DNA of 64,000 nt from Mycolicibacterium palauense (GCF_002592005.1 NZ_NVQF01000025.1:1-64000), one strand, 5' to 3'; shown: positions 48,441 through 58,058, counted from the stretch's first letter. Made by a program: numbers and translations. Notes: a model not told the origin generated them from the letters alone.

Positions 48441-50117
48441 ATGGATGCTGATCTGAAACCGCCGGGCCCCCTGCCGCCGAACGGGCTGCGTGTCACCGCC
48501 CTGGGCGGTATCAACGAAATCGGCCGCAACATGACGGTTTTCGAGCATCTCGGCCGGCTGCTGATCATCGACTGCGGGGTGCTGTTCCCCAACCACGACG
48601 AGCCCGGCGTCGATCTGATCCTGCCCGATCTGCGACACATCGAGGACCGCCTCGATGATATCGAGGCCGTGGTCATCACCCACGCGCACGAGGACCACAT
48701 CGGTGCGATCCCGTTCCTGCTGAAGCTGCGTTCGGACATCCCGATCGTGGGCTCGAAGTTCACCCTGGCGCTGGTGTCCGCGAAGTGTCGCGAGCACCGC
48801 ATCAAACCGGTGCTGAGGGAGGTCGCCGAGGGCCAGCGGAGCACGCACGGCGTGTTCGAGTGCCAGTTCTTCGCGGTGAACCATTCCATTCCCGACGCGT
48901 TGGCCATCGCCGTGCACACCGGGGCGGGCACGGCGCTGGTCACCGGCGACATCAAGCTCGACCAGCTGCCCCTGGACGGCCGGCCCACCGACCTGCCCGG
49001 GTTGTCGCGGCTGGGAGATGCCGGGGTCGATCTGCTGCTGTGCGACTCGACCAACTCCGAGATGCCGGGGGTGGGCCCCTCGGAGAGCGAGGTCGGCCCG
49101 AACCTGCACCGGTTGATGCGCGGCGCCGACGGCCGTGTCATCGTCGCCTGCTTCGCGTCCAACGTGGACCGGGTGCAGCAGATCGTCGATGCCGCGGTGG
49201 CGCTGGGCCGCAAGGTGTCCTTCGTCGGACGCTCGATGGTGCGCAACATGAACATCGCCCGCGAGCTCGGCTTCCTGACCGTCGACCCCGACGACGTCCT
49301 GGAGATCGGCGCCGCGGAGATGATGCCGCCGGAGCGGGTGGTGCTGATCACCACCGGCACCCAGGGTGAGCCGATGGCGGCACTGTCGCGGATGTCCCGC
49401 GGGGAGCATCGCAGCATCACGCTGACCGACGGTGACCTCATCGTCCTGTCCAGCTCGCTGATTCCCGGGAACGAGGAGGCCGTCTACGGCGTCATCGACG
49501 CGCTGTCCAAGATCGGCGCGCGTGTCGTCACCAATCAGCAAGTGCGCGTTCATGTTTCCGGACACGCCTACGCCGGGGAGCTGTTGTTCCTCTACAACGG
49601 GGTGCGTCCGCGCAACGTCATGCCGGTGCACGGCACCTGGCGGCACCTGCGCGCCAACGCCAAGCTCGCCGCCCGCGCCGGGGTGCCCGAGGAGAACATC
49701 GTGCTGGCCGAGAACGGCGTCAGCGTCGACCTGGTCGGTGGGGTCGCGTCGATCTCCGGGGCCGTGCCGGTGGGCAAGATGTTCGTCGACGGGTTGATCA
49801 CGGGCGACGTCGGCGACGCCACCCTGGGGGAACGGCTCATCCTGTCCGCGGGCTTCGTCGCGGTCACGGTCGTGGTGCGCCGTGGGACCGGCAAGCCCGT
49901 CGCGCCGGCTCACCTGCACTCGCGGGGATTCTCCGAGGACCCCAAGGCGCTCGAACCCGTGGCGCACAAGGTCGAGAGGGAGTTGGAGAACCTCGCCTCC
50001 CAGAACGTCACCGATCCGGTGCGCATCGCCCAGGGGGTGCGGCGCACCGTCGGCAAGTGGGTGGGTGAGACCTACCGGCGGCAGCCGATGATCGTGCCGA
50101 CCGTGCTGGAGATCTGA
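48441..50117 (+). CDS. rnj: Ribonuclease J
   Basis: RNase J is a metallo-beta-lactamase/beta-CASP enzyme with endo- and 5'-3' exonuclease activity on mRNA and rRNA. The 558-residue protein shows GGINEIGRNM, the zinc motif THAHEDHIGAIPFLL, NHSIPDALAI, ATLVTGDIKLD-like GDIK, CDSTNSEMPG and the beta-CASP part TTGTQGEPMAALSRM and VMPVHGTWRHLRAN. A GTG three nt upstream (48438) is an equal start. It pairs with dapA as in M. tuberculosis (Rv2752c). Confidence 0.96.
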   Translation: MDADLKPPGPLPPNGLRVTALGGINEIGRNMTVFEHLGRLLIIDCGVLFPNHDEPGVDLILPDLRHIEDRLDDIEAVVITHAHEDHIGAIPFLLKLRSDIPIVGSKFTLALVSAKCREHRIKPVLREVAEGQRSTHGVFECQFFAVNHSIPDALAIAVHTGAGTALVTGDIKLDQLPLDGRPTDLPGLSRLGDAGVDLLLCDSTNSEMPGVGPSESEVGPNLHRLMRGADGRVIVACFASNVDRVQQIVDAAVALGRKVSFVGRSMVRNMNIARELGFLTVDPDDVLEIGAAEMMPPERVVLITTGTQGEPMAALSRMSRGEHRSITLTDGDLIVLSSSLIPGNEEAVYGVIDALSKIGARVVTNQQVRVHVSGHAYAGELLFLYNGVRPRNVMPVHGTWRHLRANAKLAARAGVPEENIVLAENGVSVDLVGGVASISGAVPVGKMFVDGLITGDVGDATLGERLILSAGFVAVTVVVRRGTGKPVAPAHLHSRGFSEDPKALEPVAHKVERELENLASQNVTDPVRIAQGVRRTVGKWVGETYRRQPMIVPTVLEI

Positions 50118-50125
50118 GCGGCTCG

Positions 50126-50425
50126 CTAGCCCTCCAGCTCCCGTTCGATCCGTTCGACCTTGGCCTGCAGCTGGCCGGTGAACCCCGGCCGGATGTCGGC
50201 CTTGAGTACCAGGCTGACCCGGGGCGACGCGGCGGCCACGGCGTCGACGGCCCGCTTGACCACCGCCATCACCTCGTCCCATTCGCCCTCGATGTTGGTG
50301 AACATCGCGTTGGTCTCGTTGGGCAGGCCCGAGGCGCGCACCACCCGGATCGCCTCGGCGACCGCTGCCCCGACACCGCCGGTCTCGTCGCCGCCCATCG
50401 GGCTCACGCTGAACGCCACAATCAT
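50126..50425 (-). CDS. MTH1187/YqgV-type thiamine-binding protein
   Basis: A 99-residue ferredoxin-like-fold protein: [25 protein letters not shown] at the start and [18 protein letters not shown] in the middle. Such proteins bind thiamine or related compounds and are usually dimeric or tetrameric; the cellular role is unclear. Convergent with rnj, 8 nt apart. Upstream lies the 25-bp repeat array. Confidence 0.85.
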   Translation of the reverse strand: MIVAFSVSPMGGDETGGVGAAVAEAIRVVRASGLPNETNAMFTNIEGEWDEVMAVVKRAVDAVAAASPRVSLVLKADIRPGFTGQLQAKVERIERELEG

Positions 50426-50464
50426 CGGTTCAGCCTGTCACAGCCCGCCTGGGGCGATCGCCTC

Positions 50465-50546
50465 GCGACGGTGTCTGATTTATCGCTGCGCGACGGTGTC
50501 TCATTTATCGCTGCGCGACGGTGTCTGATTCATCGCTGCGCGACGG
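50465..50546. repeat. 25-bp tandem repeat including the 3' end of the methyltransferase gene
   Basis: The unit GCGACGGTGTCTGATTTATC-GCTGC is present three times (50465-50489, 50490-50514, 50515-50539) with one change per later copy, and a fourth partial copy (GCGACGG) starts at 50540. The third copy contains the stop codon of the methyltransferase gene. So the last codons (VAQR-stop) have been repeated downstream, and each copy carries its own in-frame stop. Confidence 0.85.
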
Positions 50547-51399
50547 CGATCCATTCGATCGGTGAGGCGGCGACCTCGCGGCCAGTGCCGCGGATGTAGG
50601 TGTCGCGGTAGTAGCTGGGGCCGGCGGTCTCGATCAGCCGCCAGCCCGACTCGGCCAGGGTGTCGACCAGCCGTTCGGGTTCGAACCCGGTCTGCCAGAG
50701 CTGGCTTTTCTGCCGGAACCGCCGGTAGAGCGACTCCGCCCCGTAGAGATTCACCCCGTCGATGAAGTCCTGCCGGACGAACGTGAAGATCAGGGTGCTG
50801 CCCGGGGCGGCGCGGTGCAGCGCGGTGAACAACGCCGGCACGGCCGGCGGGGTCAGGTACTGGGTGACGCCCTCGCAGACGAAGAAGGTGCGGGCATCGG
50901 GGCGGTAGCCGTGGGCGGTGAGCGCGGTCATCACGTCGTCGCGCTCGAAGTCGGCGGCGACCAGGCGCACCGAGGGCGGCTGGTCGCCGAGGGCGCGGCG
51001 CACCGCCGCGGCCTTGCGGTCTATGTTGACCTGCTGGTCGACCTCGAACACGGGCAGGTTGCTGTGCCGGGCTATGCGGTAGGCGCGGGTGTCCAGGCCC
51101 GCGCCGAGCACCACCACCGCGTCGAATTCGTTGAGCGGGTCGGAGATCCGCTCATCGATGTAGCGCTTGCGGCAGGCGATGCTGGCCCAGGTGCCGGGAG
51201 CGTGGCGGTCCATCGAGGAGATGAGGGCCTCGCGTAGCCGGCGCGACCGGGTCGCGCGGACGAGGGCGCGCAGGTGCGCGGGCAGAAACGACGCCGCCAG
51301 GTCATCGTCGACGAGGCGGCGCTGTGGTTCCTCATTGTGTTCGACGGCGGCGAGGAACTGCGGCCCTACGGCCGTCTGTGCGGTGGCGTTGCGGGCCAT
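50530..51399 (-). CDS. SAM-dependent methyltransferase, leucine carboxyl methyltransferase-like (TIGR00027)
   Basis: A 289-residue protein of the large mycobacterial family of putative O-methyltransferases related to leucine carboxyl methyltransferases. The SAM-binding motif is VVVLGAGLDTRAYRIA, followed by VFEVDQQVNIDRKA and the FFVCEGVTQYLTPPAV segment. Substrate is unknown. It is followed upstream by the SDR gene with 8 nt between. Its 3' end is built from a tandem repeat. Confidence 0.9.
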   Translation of the reverse strand: MARNATAQTAVGPQFLAAVEHNEEPQRRLVDDDLAASFLPAHLRALVRATRSRRLREALISSMDRHAPGTWASIACRKRYIDERISDPLNEFDAVVVLGAGLDTRAYRIARHSNLPVFEVDQQVNIDRKAAAVRRALGDQPPSVRLVAADFERDDVMTALTAHGYRPDARTFFVCEGVTQYLTPPAVPALFTALHRAAPGSTLIFTFVRQDFIDGVNLYGAESLYRRFRQKSQLWQTGFEPERLVDTLAESGWRLIETAGPSYYRDTYIRGTGREVAASPIEWIAVAQR

Positions 51400-51407
51400 C
51401 GGTGAAC

Positions 51408-52244
51408 TCAGCGCTTGTTGACGTAGCCGGCGTCGACCGGCAGGGCCACACCCGTGACATAGCGCCCCGTGTCGGAGACCAGGTAGAGCACCGCATTGGC
51501 GATGTCGTCGGGTTCCAGCGTCTGCACCGGCAGCGCGTTGCCCATGTCCGGCCCCTGCTGGGTCTCCTGGGCCATGCCCTCGAGCCAGGACCGGGTGAAC
51601 TCGTTGTCGATCATTGGGGTGTTCACCCCGGCGGGATGCACCGAATTGACCCGGATGTTGTATTGCGCAAGCAGATTGGCGTACACACGCATCAGGCCGA
51701 CGATGCCGTGCTTGGCGGCCGCGTAGCCGATCGATCCGGCCATCGGCGAGGCCACACCCACCAGGCCCATCACCGAACTCGTGAGCACGATGGCGCCGCC
51801 GTTGCCGTACTTGATCATCGGCTTCATCGTGACGTCGACGGTGTGGTACACGCCGGTCAGGTTGACGTCGATGACGTCCTGCCAGGCGTTCTCGCCGGCC
51901 ATCGGCGCGATGCCGGCGTTGGCGATCACGATGTCAAGCCGGCCCAACTCGCCCGTACCGTCGATCACCGCGGCCTTGAACGCGGCACGGTCGCGGACGT
52001 CGGCCTGCCGCGCCACGATGCGCGCGCCGGTCTCCTCGACCAGTTTGACCGTGGTGGCGAGGTCATCGGGTGTGGCCAACGGGTAGGGGACCGAGGCGAT
52101 CTGCTCGCAGAGGTCGATGGCGATGATGTCGGCACCCGCCGAGGCGAGTTTGAGCGCGTGGGCGCGGCCCTGCCCGCGGGCCGCGCCGGTGATCAGGGCG
52201 ACCTTTCCCGCCAGGCTCCCGGGCGAGCCGATCTGCTCGTTCAT
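51408..52244 (-). CDS. Mycofactocin-type SDR family oxidoreductase
   Basis: A 278-residue short-chain dehydrogenase with the family signature [36 protein letters not shown]. The active Tyr/Lys are in GYAAAKHG. The insertion [23 protein letters not shown] matches the SDR group predicted to use the redox cofactor mycofactocin (TIGR03971), which has a tightly bound NAD and no free exchange. Substrate is not evident. The ATG shares one base with the stop of the ABM gene (TGATG). Confidence 0.88.
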   Translation of the reverse strand: MNEQIGSPGSLAGKVALITGAARGQGRAHALKLASAGADIIAIDLCEQIASVPYPLATPDDLATTVKLVEETGARIVARQADVRDRAAFKAAVIDGTGELGRLDIVIANAGIAPMAGENAWQDVIDVNLTGVYHTVDVTMKPMIKYGNGGAIVLTSSVMGLVGVASPMAGSIGYAAAKHGIVGLMRVYANLLAQYNIRVNSVHPAGVNTPMIDNEFTRSWLEGMAQETQQGPDMGNALPVQTLEPDDIANAVLYLVSDTGRYVTGVALPVDAGYVNKR

Positions 52245-52558
52245 CAGCTGCGCAACTGCCCCTTGGCGGGGTCGCCGGCGACCACCGGCGCGAGCGCCTT
52301 GATGTCGGGTGCGCCGTCGAGGTGGTCGCCGATCGTGCCGAACAGCTTGCCGATGGCAGGCGCGGTGCTGTGGGTCTTCAGTGCGTCCTCGTCGGCCCAC
52401 TGCTCGACGAACACGAACGTGCGGTCGGCCTCGTGCAGGGAGTACAGCTGGCAGCCGGGCTCCTCGTGCACCTCGCTGATGGCCTGCTTGCACGCCTCGC
52501 GCACGGTGTCGACGGACTCGGGTTTGGCGGTCAGGGTGGCGACGACGACGACGGGCAT
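52244..52558 (-). CDS. Antibiotic biosynthesis monooxygenase (ABM) domain protein
   Basis: A 104-residue ferredoxin-like-fold monomer: [19 protein letters not shown], then [25 protein letters not shown] and [18 protein letters not shown] proteins are cofactor-free oxygenases or heme-degrading enzymes; which it is cannot be told. The operon with the SDR suggests they process one substrate. The start is ATG 52558 with AGGAG close upstream. Confidence 0.87.
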   Translation of the reverse strand: MPVVVVATLTAKPESVDTVREACKQAISEVHEEPGCQLYSLHEADRTFVFVEQWADEDALKTHSTAPAIGKLFGTIGDHLDGAPDIKALAPVVAGDPAKGQLRS

Positions 52559-52730
52559 GCGCGGATCTCCTCGGTGAGCCGGTGGGGCGGTCGCATCCCA
52601 CCGTAGAGGTCCGGGCGCACGGACGGTGAGGCAGGTCACCGACGGTGTAGCGGGGTGCTGTGGGGGTGTGGTGGGGTCGGCAGGGGCGGATGGGGAGCAG
52701 CTCGCGGGGAGACGTGGCAGGGTCACAGCC

Positions 52731-53321
52731 ATGAGCGACGGCAGCGCTGACGGTGGTGTCACCGATGCCGGCGGTGCCGGCGGTGTCGGGGATGCCGGCG
52801 GTGCCGGCGGTGTCGGGGATGCCGGCGGTGCCGGCGGTGTCGGGGATGCCGGCGGTGCCGGGGATGCCGGGGACAAGACCACGTTGTCGATGACCGTGCT
52901 GATGACCCCGGACATGGCCAACTTCTCGGGCAACGTCCACGGCGGGACACTGCTGAAGCTGCTCGATCAGGTCGCCTACGCCTGCGCCGCGCGCTACGCC
53001 GGCACCTACGTCGTCACCCTCAGCGTGGACCGGGTGCTGTTCCGGGAGGCCATCCATGTCGGCGACCTGGTGTCCTTCTCGGCGTCGGTGAACTACACCG
53101 GCACGACGTCGCTGGAGGTGGGCATCCGGGTGGACACCGAGAACATCCGCAGCGGAACCCGCCGTCACACGAACAGCTCCTACTTCACGATGGTGGCCGT
53201 CGACGAGCAGGGGCACCCAGTCGCCGTCCCGCCGTTGCGCCCGACCACCGAGATCGCGCGACGCCGCTTCGATCAGGCCCGGGCCCGCCGCGTCGCCCTG
53301 CGGGAGGCGTTTTCGGGCTAG
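52731..53321 (+). CDS. Acyl-CoA thioesterase (hotdog fold) with repeat-expanded N-terminus
   Basis: A 196-residue protein. The hotdog domain starts at about residue 50 ([31 protein letters not shown]), with the catalytic Asp in the LLDQVAY helix, typical of cytosolic YciA/ACOT-like thioesterases that cleave acyl-CoA. The N-terminal 50 residues are low complexity, Gly/Ala/Val/Asp repeats (DAGGAGGVG three times, then partial), coded by a 27-bp tandem array. An unrepeated start of the family would lie after them, so the insertion is a linker. The start is ATG 52731. Confidence 0.88.
   Translation: MSDGSADGGVTDAGGAGGVGDAGGAGGVGDAGGAGGVGDAGGAGDAGDKTTLSMTVLMTPDMANFSGNVHGGTLLKLLDQVAYACAARYAGTYVVTLSVDRVLFREAIHVGDLVSFSASVNYTGTTSLEVGIRVDTENIRSGTRRHTNSSYFTMVAVDEQGHPVAVPPLRPTTEIARRRFDQARARRVALREAFSG
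52764..52862 (+). repeat. In-frame 27-bp tandem repeat in the thioesterase gene
   Basis: Three perfect copies of GATGCCGGCGGTGCCGGCGG-TGTCGGG (27 bp) run from 52764 to 52844, followed by a partial fourth to 52862. They encode the nonapeptide DAGGAGGVG. Copy number changes would not disturb the frame. Confidence 0.9.
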
Positions 53322-53415
53322 CCGCTCGGCGGCGAGCGCACGCCGTGGCGGAAATCCCGGCGGAATCCCACCGCCGCGTGACATTCGTGACCCGCCCGGT
53401 GCGTCCGGACCTCCA

Positions 53416-53441
53416 CAGGGGTGAGCATCTGCTCACCCCTG
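53416..53441. promoter_or_regulatory. 12-bp-arm palindrome upstream of ftsK
   Basis: CAGGGGTGAGCA and TGCTCACCCCTG are perfect inverted arms around a two-base TC centre, 64 bp before the ftsK ATG. With a two-base centre it is poorly suited as RNA terminator but good as a protein-binding site; as RNA it would form a four-base-loop hairpin. It might also end the thioesterase transcript. Confidence 0.6.
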
Positions 53442-53504
53442 GCAACGAGAGTGAACCGTGTGGCGGATGGTGCAGATGGGGTGTTTGCGACTACGCTGGG
53501 CGAC

Positions 53505-56126
53505 ATGCCGAGTAAGACCGCGTCGCGATCCGGGAGCCGAACGAGCAGGTCAAAGGCACCTTCGAGTAGTTCGAAGGGTCAGCGGCCCGCGCGTCCGGCC
53601 GCGCCGCGCAAGTCGCCGCGCAAGCCCGCTCCCCGGCGGAACGGGTCGATGGTGGCGACGGCGGGCATGGCCGTGGGACGGGCCGGCCGGGCGACCTGGC
53701 TGATGCTGGCGCGCGGCGCCGGCAGCACCGCGCGGTCGGTGGGGCGTGCCCGCGACATCGACCCCGGGCACCAGCGGGACGGGTTGGCCCTGGCCTTTCT
53801 GGGCGTCGCGGTCGTCATCGCGGCCAGCTCCTGGTTCGACGCCGCACGCCCGGTGGGCGCCTGGCTCGACACCGCGCTGCGAACGATGGTCGGTTCGGCG
53901 GTGGTGTTGCTGCCGGTGCTGATCGCCGTGGCGGCGGTGTCCCTGATGCGCTCCGAGCCCGATCCCGACACCCGCCCCCGGATGATCCTGGGCTGGGCGA
54001 TGTTGGTGCTGCCCGTGCTGGGCCTGTGGCACCTGTGGTCGGGCGCCCCGATGGACCCCGAGGGTCGCCGGGCGGCGGCCGGTTTCGTCGGGTTCGCGAT
54101 CGGTGGCCCCCTCTCCGATGGGCTGTCGGTCTGGATCGCCGTGCCACTGCTGATCATCGCGGCGCTCTTCGGTGTGCTGCTGGTGACCGGAACCACGATT
54201 CGCGACGTCCCCGAGACGGTGCGCTCCATGTTCGCCGCCGGTGGCTTCCGGCGCGGGTACGACGACACCGACGACTACGACGACTACGACGACTACGACG
54301 AGGACCCCGACGGGGCGCCGCGAGACGGCGGTCCGGCCGGCGACGACTTCTCCGACGGGTACTACGACGAGCCGGGTGGCCACGCCGGCGAGCCCGCCGC
54401 CTGGCCGGGAGCCCCCGCGGGCGGCACCCCCTACGAGAACTACCCGCTCGACGAAGACCTCTCCATGGATGCGGCCATGGACGCGGGCATGGACGCCCCG
54501 ACGATCCCGGAGCCGGCGGCCAAACCGGCCCGGAAGAAGCCGGCCAAGACCCCGGGGCAGGACAACCGGCAGGACACCCGGCAGGACACGCGGCAGGACA
54601 TGATGGCCCTGGACCGCGTCGTGGACGGTCCGTACACGCTGCCGCCGCTGGAGCTGCTGGTGGCCGGGGACCCGCCGAAGCGGCGCAGCGCGGCCAACGA
54701 GCAGATGGTCGACGCGATCACCTCGGTGCTGCAGCAGTTCAAGGTCGATGCCGCCGTCACCGGATGCACCCGGGGGCCCACCGTGACGCGCTACGAGGTG
54801 GAGCTCGGGCCCGGGGTCAAGGTGGAGAAGATCACCGCGCTGCACCGCAACATCGCCTACGCCGTGGCCACCGAGAGTGTGCGCATGCTGGCCCCCATCC
54901 CCGGTAAATCGGCGGTGGGTATCGAGGTGCCCAACACCGACCGCGAGATGGTGCGCCTGGCCGACGTGCTGACCGCGCCGTCCACCCGCCGTGATCATCA
55001 CCCGCTGGTGATCGGCCTGGGCAAGGACATCGAGGGCGACTTCATCAGTGCGAACCTGGCCAAGATGCCGCACCTGCTGGTGGCTGGTTCGACCGGTTCG
55101 GGTAAGTCGAGTTTCGTCAACTCGATGCTGGTCTCGCTGCTGGCCCGGGCCACCCCGGACGAGGTCCGGATGATCCTCGTCGACCCGAAGATGGTGGAAC
55201 TGACTCCCTACGAGGGGATCCCGCACCTCATCACGCCCATCATCACCGAGCCGAAGAAGGCCGCCGCGGCGCTGGCCTGGCTCGTCGAGGAGATGGAGCA
55301 GCGCTACCAGGACATGCAGGCGTCGCGGGTGCGCCATATCGACGTGTTCAACGAGAAGGTCCGCAGCGGCGAGATCACCGCGCCGCTGGGCAGTCAACGC
55401 GAGTACAAGCCGTACCCCTACATCGTGGCGATCGTCGACGAGCTGGCCGACCTGATGATGACCGCGCCGCGCGACGTCGAGGACGCCATCGTGCGGATCA
55501 CCCAGAAGGCGCGCGCCGCCGGAATCCATCTGGTGCTGGCCACCCAGCGGCCGTCGGTCGACGTGGTCACCGGTCTGATCAAGACCAACGTGCCCTCGCG
55601 CCTGGCCTTCGCCACCTCCTCGTTGACCGACAGCCGCGTCATCCTGGATCAGGCCGGCGCGGAGAAGTTGATCGGCATGGGTGACGGGTTGTTCCTGCCG
55701 ATGGGGGCCAACAAGCCGATCCGTCTGCAGGGGGCGTTCATCACCGACGAGGAGATCCACGCCGTCGTCGGGGCCACCAAGGAACAGGCCGAACCCGAGT
55801 ACACCGAGGGGGTCACGGCCGCCAAGGCGGGGGAGCGCAAGGACGTCGACCCCGACATCGGCGACGACATGGACGTGTTCCTCCAGGCGGTCGAGCTCGT
55901 GGTGTCCTCGCAGTTCGGCTCGACCTCGATGCTGCAGCGCAAGCTGCGGGTGGGGTTCGCCAAGGCGGGCCGGTTGATGGACCTGATGGAGACCCGCGAA
56001 ATCGTCGGCCCCAGCGAGGGATCCAAGGCCCGCGAGGTGTTGGTCAAGCCCGACGAGCTGGCCGGGACGCTGGCACTGATCCGTGGCGGCAGCGACGCCG
56101 TCGGCTCCGGCGACGACGAGATCTAG
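53505..56126 (+). CDS. ftsK: DNA translocase FtsK
   Basis: FtsK anchors at the division septum and pumps chromosome DNA toward the dif site. The 873-residue protein begins with a basic Ser/Arg/Lys-rich tail, then about four membrane helices ([64 protein letters not shown]). The linker is acidic ([12 protein letters not shown] near nt 54270-54306) with [10 protein letters not shown] repeats. The motor has [15 protein letters not shown] (Walker A), and the C-terminal gamma domain is [33 protein letters not shown]. Convergent with argA, separated by a long hairpin. Confidence 0.97.
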   Translation: MPSKTASRSGSRTSRSKAPSSSSKGQRPARPAAPRKSPRKPAPRRNGSMVATAGMAVGRAGRATWLMLARGAGSTARSVGRARDIDPGHQRDGLALAFLGVAVVIAASSWFDAARPVGAWLDTALRTMVGSAVVLLPVLIAVAAVSLMRSEPDPDTRPRMILGWAMLVLPVLGLWHLWSGAPMDPEGRRAAAGFVGFAIGGPLSDGLSVWIAVPLLIIAALFGVLLVTGTTIRDVPETVRSMFAAGGFRRGYDDTDDYDDYDDYDEDPDGAPRDGGPAGDDFSDGYYDEPGGHAGEPAAWPGAPAGGTPYENYPLDEDLSMDAAMDAGMDAPTIPEPAAKPARKKPAKTPGQDNRQDTRQDTRQDMMALDRVVDGPYTLPPLELLVAGDPPKRRSAANEQMVDAITSVLQQFKVDAAVTGCTRGPTVTRYEVELGPGVKVEKITALHRNIAYAVATESVRMLAPIPGKSAVGIEVPNTDREMVRLADVLTAPSTRRDHHPLVIGLGKDIEGDFISANLAKMPHLLVAGSTGSGKSSFVNSMLVSLLARATPDEVRMILVDPKMVELTPYEGIPHLITPIITEPKKAAAALAWLVEEMEQRYQDMQASRVRHIDVFNEKVRSGEITAPLGSQREYKPYPYIVAIVDELADLMMTAPRDVEDAIVRITQKARAAGIHLVLATQRPSVDVVTGLIKTNVPSRLAFATSSLTDSRVILDQAGAEKLIGMGDGLFLPMGANKPIRLQGAFITDEEIHAVVGATKEQAEPEYTEGVTAAKAGERKDVDPDIGDDMDVFLQAVELVVSSQFGSTSMLQRKLRVGFAKAGRLMDLMETREIVGPSEGSKAREVLVKPDELAGTLALIRGGSDAVGSGDDEI

Positions 56127-56159
56127 CCGCCGCTCCGACTGACCTCGCCTCCGCCCCGA

Positions 56160-56218
56160 TTGATTCGGTACTGGGAGCGACGATCCGGCCCGGATTCTCG
56201 CTCCCAGTACCGAGTCAA
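56160..56218. terminator. Long nested hairpin between ftsK and argA
   Basis: Arms 56160-56180 and 56198-56218 form 21 pairs (20 Watson-Crick, one U.G), including the 16-bp perfect stem TCGGTACTGGGAGCGA. The 17-base loop holds a further small palindrome, ATCCGG-C-CCGGAT. It is in the gap between convergent genes and should work as a bidirectional terminator. The bases after it repeat the unit GCATGAGCAAC/GCATGACCAAC. Confidence 0.8.
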
Positions 56219-56310
56219 CGCATGAGCAACGCATGACCAACCCATGAGCAACGCATGGTGCGGCACCGGCGACGCCGTAGAGCTGCTGCCGCCGCGCCGG
56301 TACGGGCGGA

Positions 56311-56829
56311 TCACAGGACGAGCAACATCCTGGTGTTGCCCAGGATGTTGGGCTTGACGTAGCTCAGGTCGAGGAACTCCGCCACGCCGGTGTCGTAGGA
56401 GCGGCACATCTCCTCGTACACCTCGGCGGTGACCGGGGTGCCGGCGATCTCGGAGAACCCGTGCCGGCCGAAGAAGTCGGTTTCGAAGGTCAACACGAAC
56501 AGCCGCTGCAGCTGCAGGTCGCGGGCGACCTCCAGCAGCCGTGCGACGATGGCGTGCCCGACACCCCGTCCGCGCACCTTGGGGTCGACGGCCACCGTGC
56601 GGACCTCGCCGAGGTCCGACCACATCACGTGCAGTGCCCCGCAGCCGACGATCTCGCCGTCGATCTCGGCGACCCAGGTCTCCTGGACGGCCTCGTAGAG
56701 GGTGACCAGGTTCTTCTCCAGCAGGATCTTGCCGGCATAGGTGTCGACCAGGCCTTTGATCGCGGGCACATCCGAGGTCCGGGCCCGTCGCACGACCGGC
56801 CGACCACCCAGAACACCCGCTTCGTCCAC
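56311..56829 (-). CDS. argA: Amino-acid N-acetyltransferase (ArgA-type)
   Basis: ArgA acetylates glutamate (or glutamine) at the first step of arginine synthesis. The 172-residue GNAT protein shows VVRRARTSDVPAIKGLVDTYAGKILLEKNLVTLYEAV, GCGALHVMWSDLGEVRTVAVDPKVRGRGVGHAIV with the acetyl-CoA loop, and FETDFFGRHGF. It equals the short mycobacterial ArgA (Rv2747), which lacks the kinase domain of the E. coli enzyme. GTG 56829 is the start; no other good start is nearby. Divergent from pgsA3 by 54 bp. Confidence 0.93.
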   Translation of the reverse strand: MDEAGVLGGRPVVRRARTSDVPAIKGLVDTYAGKILLEKNLVTLYEAVQETWVAEIDGEIVGCGALHVMWSDLGEVRTVAVDPKVRGRGVGHAIVARLLEVARDLQLQRLFVLTFETDFFGRHGFSEIAGTPVTAEVYEEMCRSYDTGVAEFLDLSYVKPNILGNTRMLLVL

Positions 56830-56883
56830 GGCTGCACAGTATCGGTTGCGGGGTAGCGGCTCGCCACCCGATATTCTGAGTCC

Positions 56884-57483
56884 GTGCCGGGCCACGCCGA
56901 TAATCCACCTGCGGCCCCGCGGGCGGTTCGGGTGGCCAATGTCGCCAACCTGCTCACGGGGCTGCGGTTGGTCCTCGTTCCGGTGTTTCTGCTGTTCCTC
57001 TTCGCGGGGGACGGTCACGACACCGCCAGCCGCATCGCGGCGTTCGCGGTCTTCGCCGTCGCGGTGATCACCGACCGATTCGACGGCCAGCTCGCCCGCA
57101 GCTACGGCATGGTGACCGAATTCGGCAAGCTCGCCGACCCGATCGCCGACAAGATGCTGATCGGCGCCGCGCTCATCGGTCTGTCCATGCTCGGTGATCT
57201 GCCCTGGTGGGTGACGCTGGTGATCCTGCTGCGCGAGGTCGGCGTGACGGTGCTGCGGTTCGCCGTGCTGCGTCGTGGAGTGATCCCCGCCAGCCGGGGC
57301 GGCAAGCTCAAGACGCTGGTGCAGGCCGTGGCCATCGGGTTGTTCATCCTGCCGTTGGCCGGCCCGTGGCACACCGCCGCGTGGGTGGTGATGTGGGCGG
57401 CGCTGGTGTTGACGATCGTCACCGGCCTCGACTACGTGGTCTCGGCGGCGCAGGGGGCCCGTGGACGATCCGCTGGTCACTGA
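56884..57483 (+). CDS. pgsA3: CDP-alcohol phosphatidyltransferase (PgsA-type)
   Basis: A membrane enzyme of 199 residues that joins a CDP-diacylglycerol-type lipid with an alcohol. The full family motif D-x2-DG-x2-AR-x8-G-x3-D-x3-D appears at TDRFDGQLARSYGMVTEFG and LADPIAD. Four or five helices follow. PgsA-type enzymes make phosphatidylglycerol phosphate. GTG 56884 is the start. cinA overlaps the 3' end by 23 nt. Confidence 0.92.
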   Translation: MPGHADNPPAAPRAVRVANVANLLTGLRLVLVPVFLLFLFAGDGHDTASRIAAFAVFAVAVITDRFDGQLARSYGMVTEFGKLADPIADKMLIGAALIGLSMLGDLPWWVTLVILLREVGVTVLRFAVLRRGVIPASRGGKLKTLVQAVAIGLFILPLAGPWHTAAWVVMWAALVLTIVTGLDYVVSAAQGARGRSAGH

Positions 57484-58054
57484 CGACGCCCGCGGGCTCG
57501 TGGCGGACCTGGCCGCGCACGGGCACGGCGTCGCCACGGCCGAATCCCTGACCGCCGGTCTGCTGGCGGCAACGCTGGCCGGCGTGCCCGGGGCCAGCGC
57601 GGTGCTGCGCGGCGGCCTGGTGACCTACACGGTCGAGACCAAGATCGCACTGGCCGCGGTTCCGCCGGAGGTGCTCGACGCGGTCGGTCCGGTCGCGGCG
57701 CGGACCGCGCGGGCGCTGGCCGTCGGGGCGCGGCGGCGGTGCGCGGCGACGTGGGGAGTCGGACTGACCGGGGTGGCCGGGCCCGAACCGCACGGCGGAC
57801 ACCCCGTCGGGACGGTGTTCGTGGGCCTGGCCGGACCGCGTGGCGGGGGACCCGACGGGGATGCGGTGGATGCCGAGGACGGTGAGGACGGTGAGGACGG
57901 TGAGCATGTGGAGGTGGTCGAGCTTCATCTGACCGGATCCCGCTGGGACATCCGTGCCGGCGCCGTCGCCGAGGCGATCGCACGGCTGCGGGTCCGGGTC
58001 CGCGGGTTCACGGGCGAGATGCCCGGGGGCGGGAACCATCACGCGGGTGGGTGA
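57461..58054 (+). CDS. cinA: CinA C-terminal domain protein (PncC-type amidohydrolase)
   Basis: A 197-residue protein of the CinA_C family, which deamidates nicotinamide mononucleotide in NAD salvage. Features: [36 protein letters not shown] and [15 protein letters not shown]. The segment [14 protein letters not shown] after residue 140 is an acidic tandem insertion (GAGGACGGT repeated), not common in the family. It lacks the N-terminal MoCF domain of long CinA proteins, as in other actinobacteria. Overlaps pgsA3 by 23 nt. Confidence 0.88.
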   Translation: MDDPLVTDDARGLVADLAAHGHGVATAESLTAGLLAATLAGVPGASAVLRGGLVTYTVETKIALAAVPPEVLDAVGPVAARTARALAVGARRRCAATWGVGLTGVAGPEPHGGHPVGTVFVGLAGPRGGGPDGDAVDAEDGEDGEDGEHVEVVELHLTGSRWDIRAGAVAEAIARLRVRVRGFTGEMPGGGNHHAGG

Positions 58055-58058
58055 CGTT
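58032..58058 (+). promoter_or_regulatory. SigE/SigH-type promoter before clgR
   Basis: GGAAC at 58032-58036 and CGTT at 58055-58058, 18 nt apart, fit the ECF sigma consensus GGAAC-N-CGTT. It lies inside the last codons of cinA and about 50 nt before clgR. In M. tuberculosis, SigE drives clgR after envelope stress (known biology). Confidence 0.55.

Noticed and set aside
53421..53505. Earlier ATG for FtsK at 53421
   Set aside because: The added residues are not FtsK-like, and the region contains a palindrome and promoter-like sequence; ATG 53505 fits the basic N-terminus.
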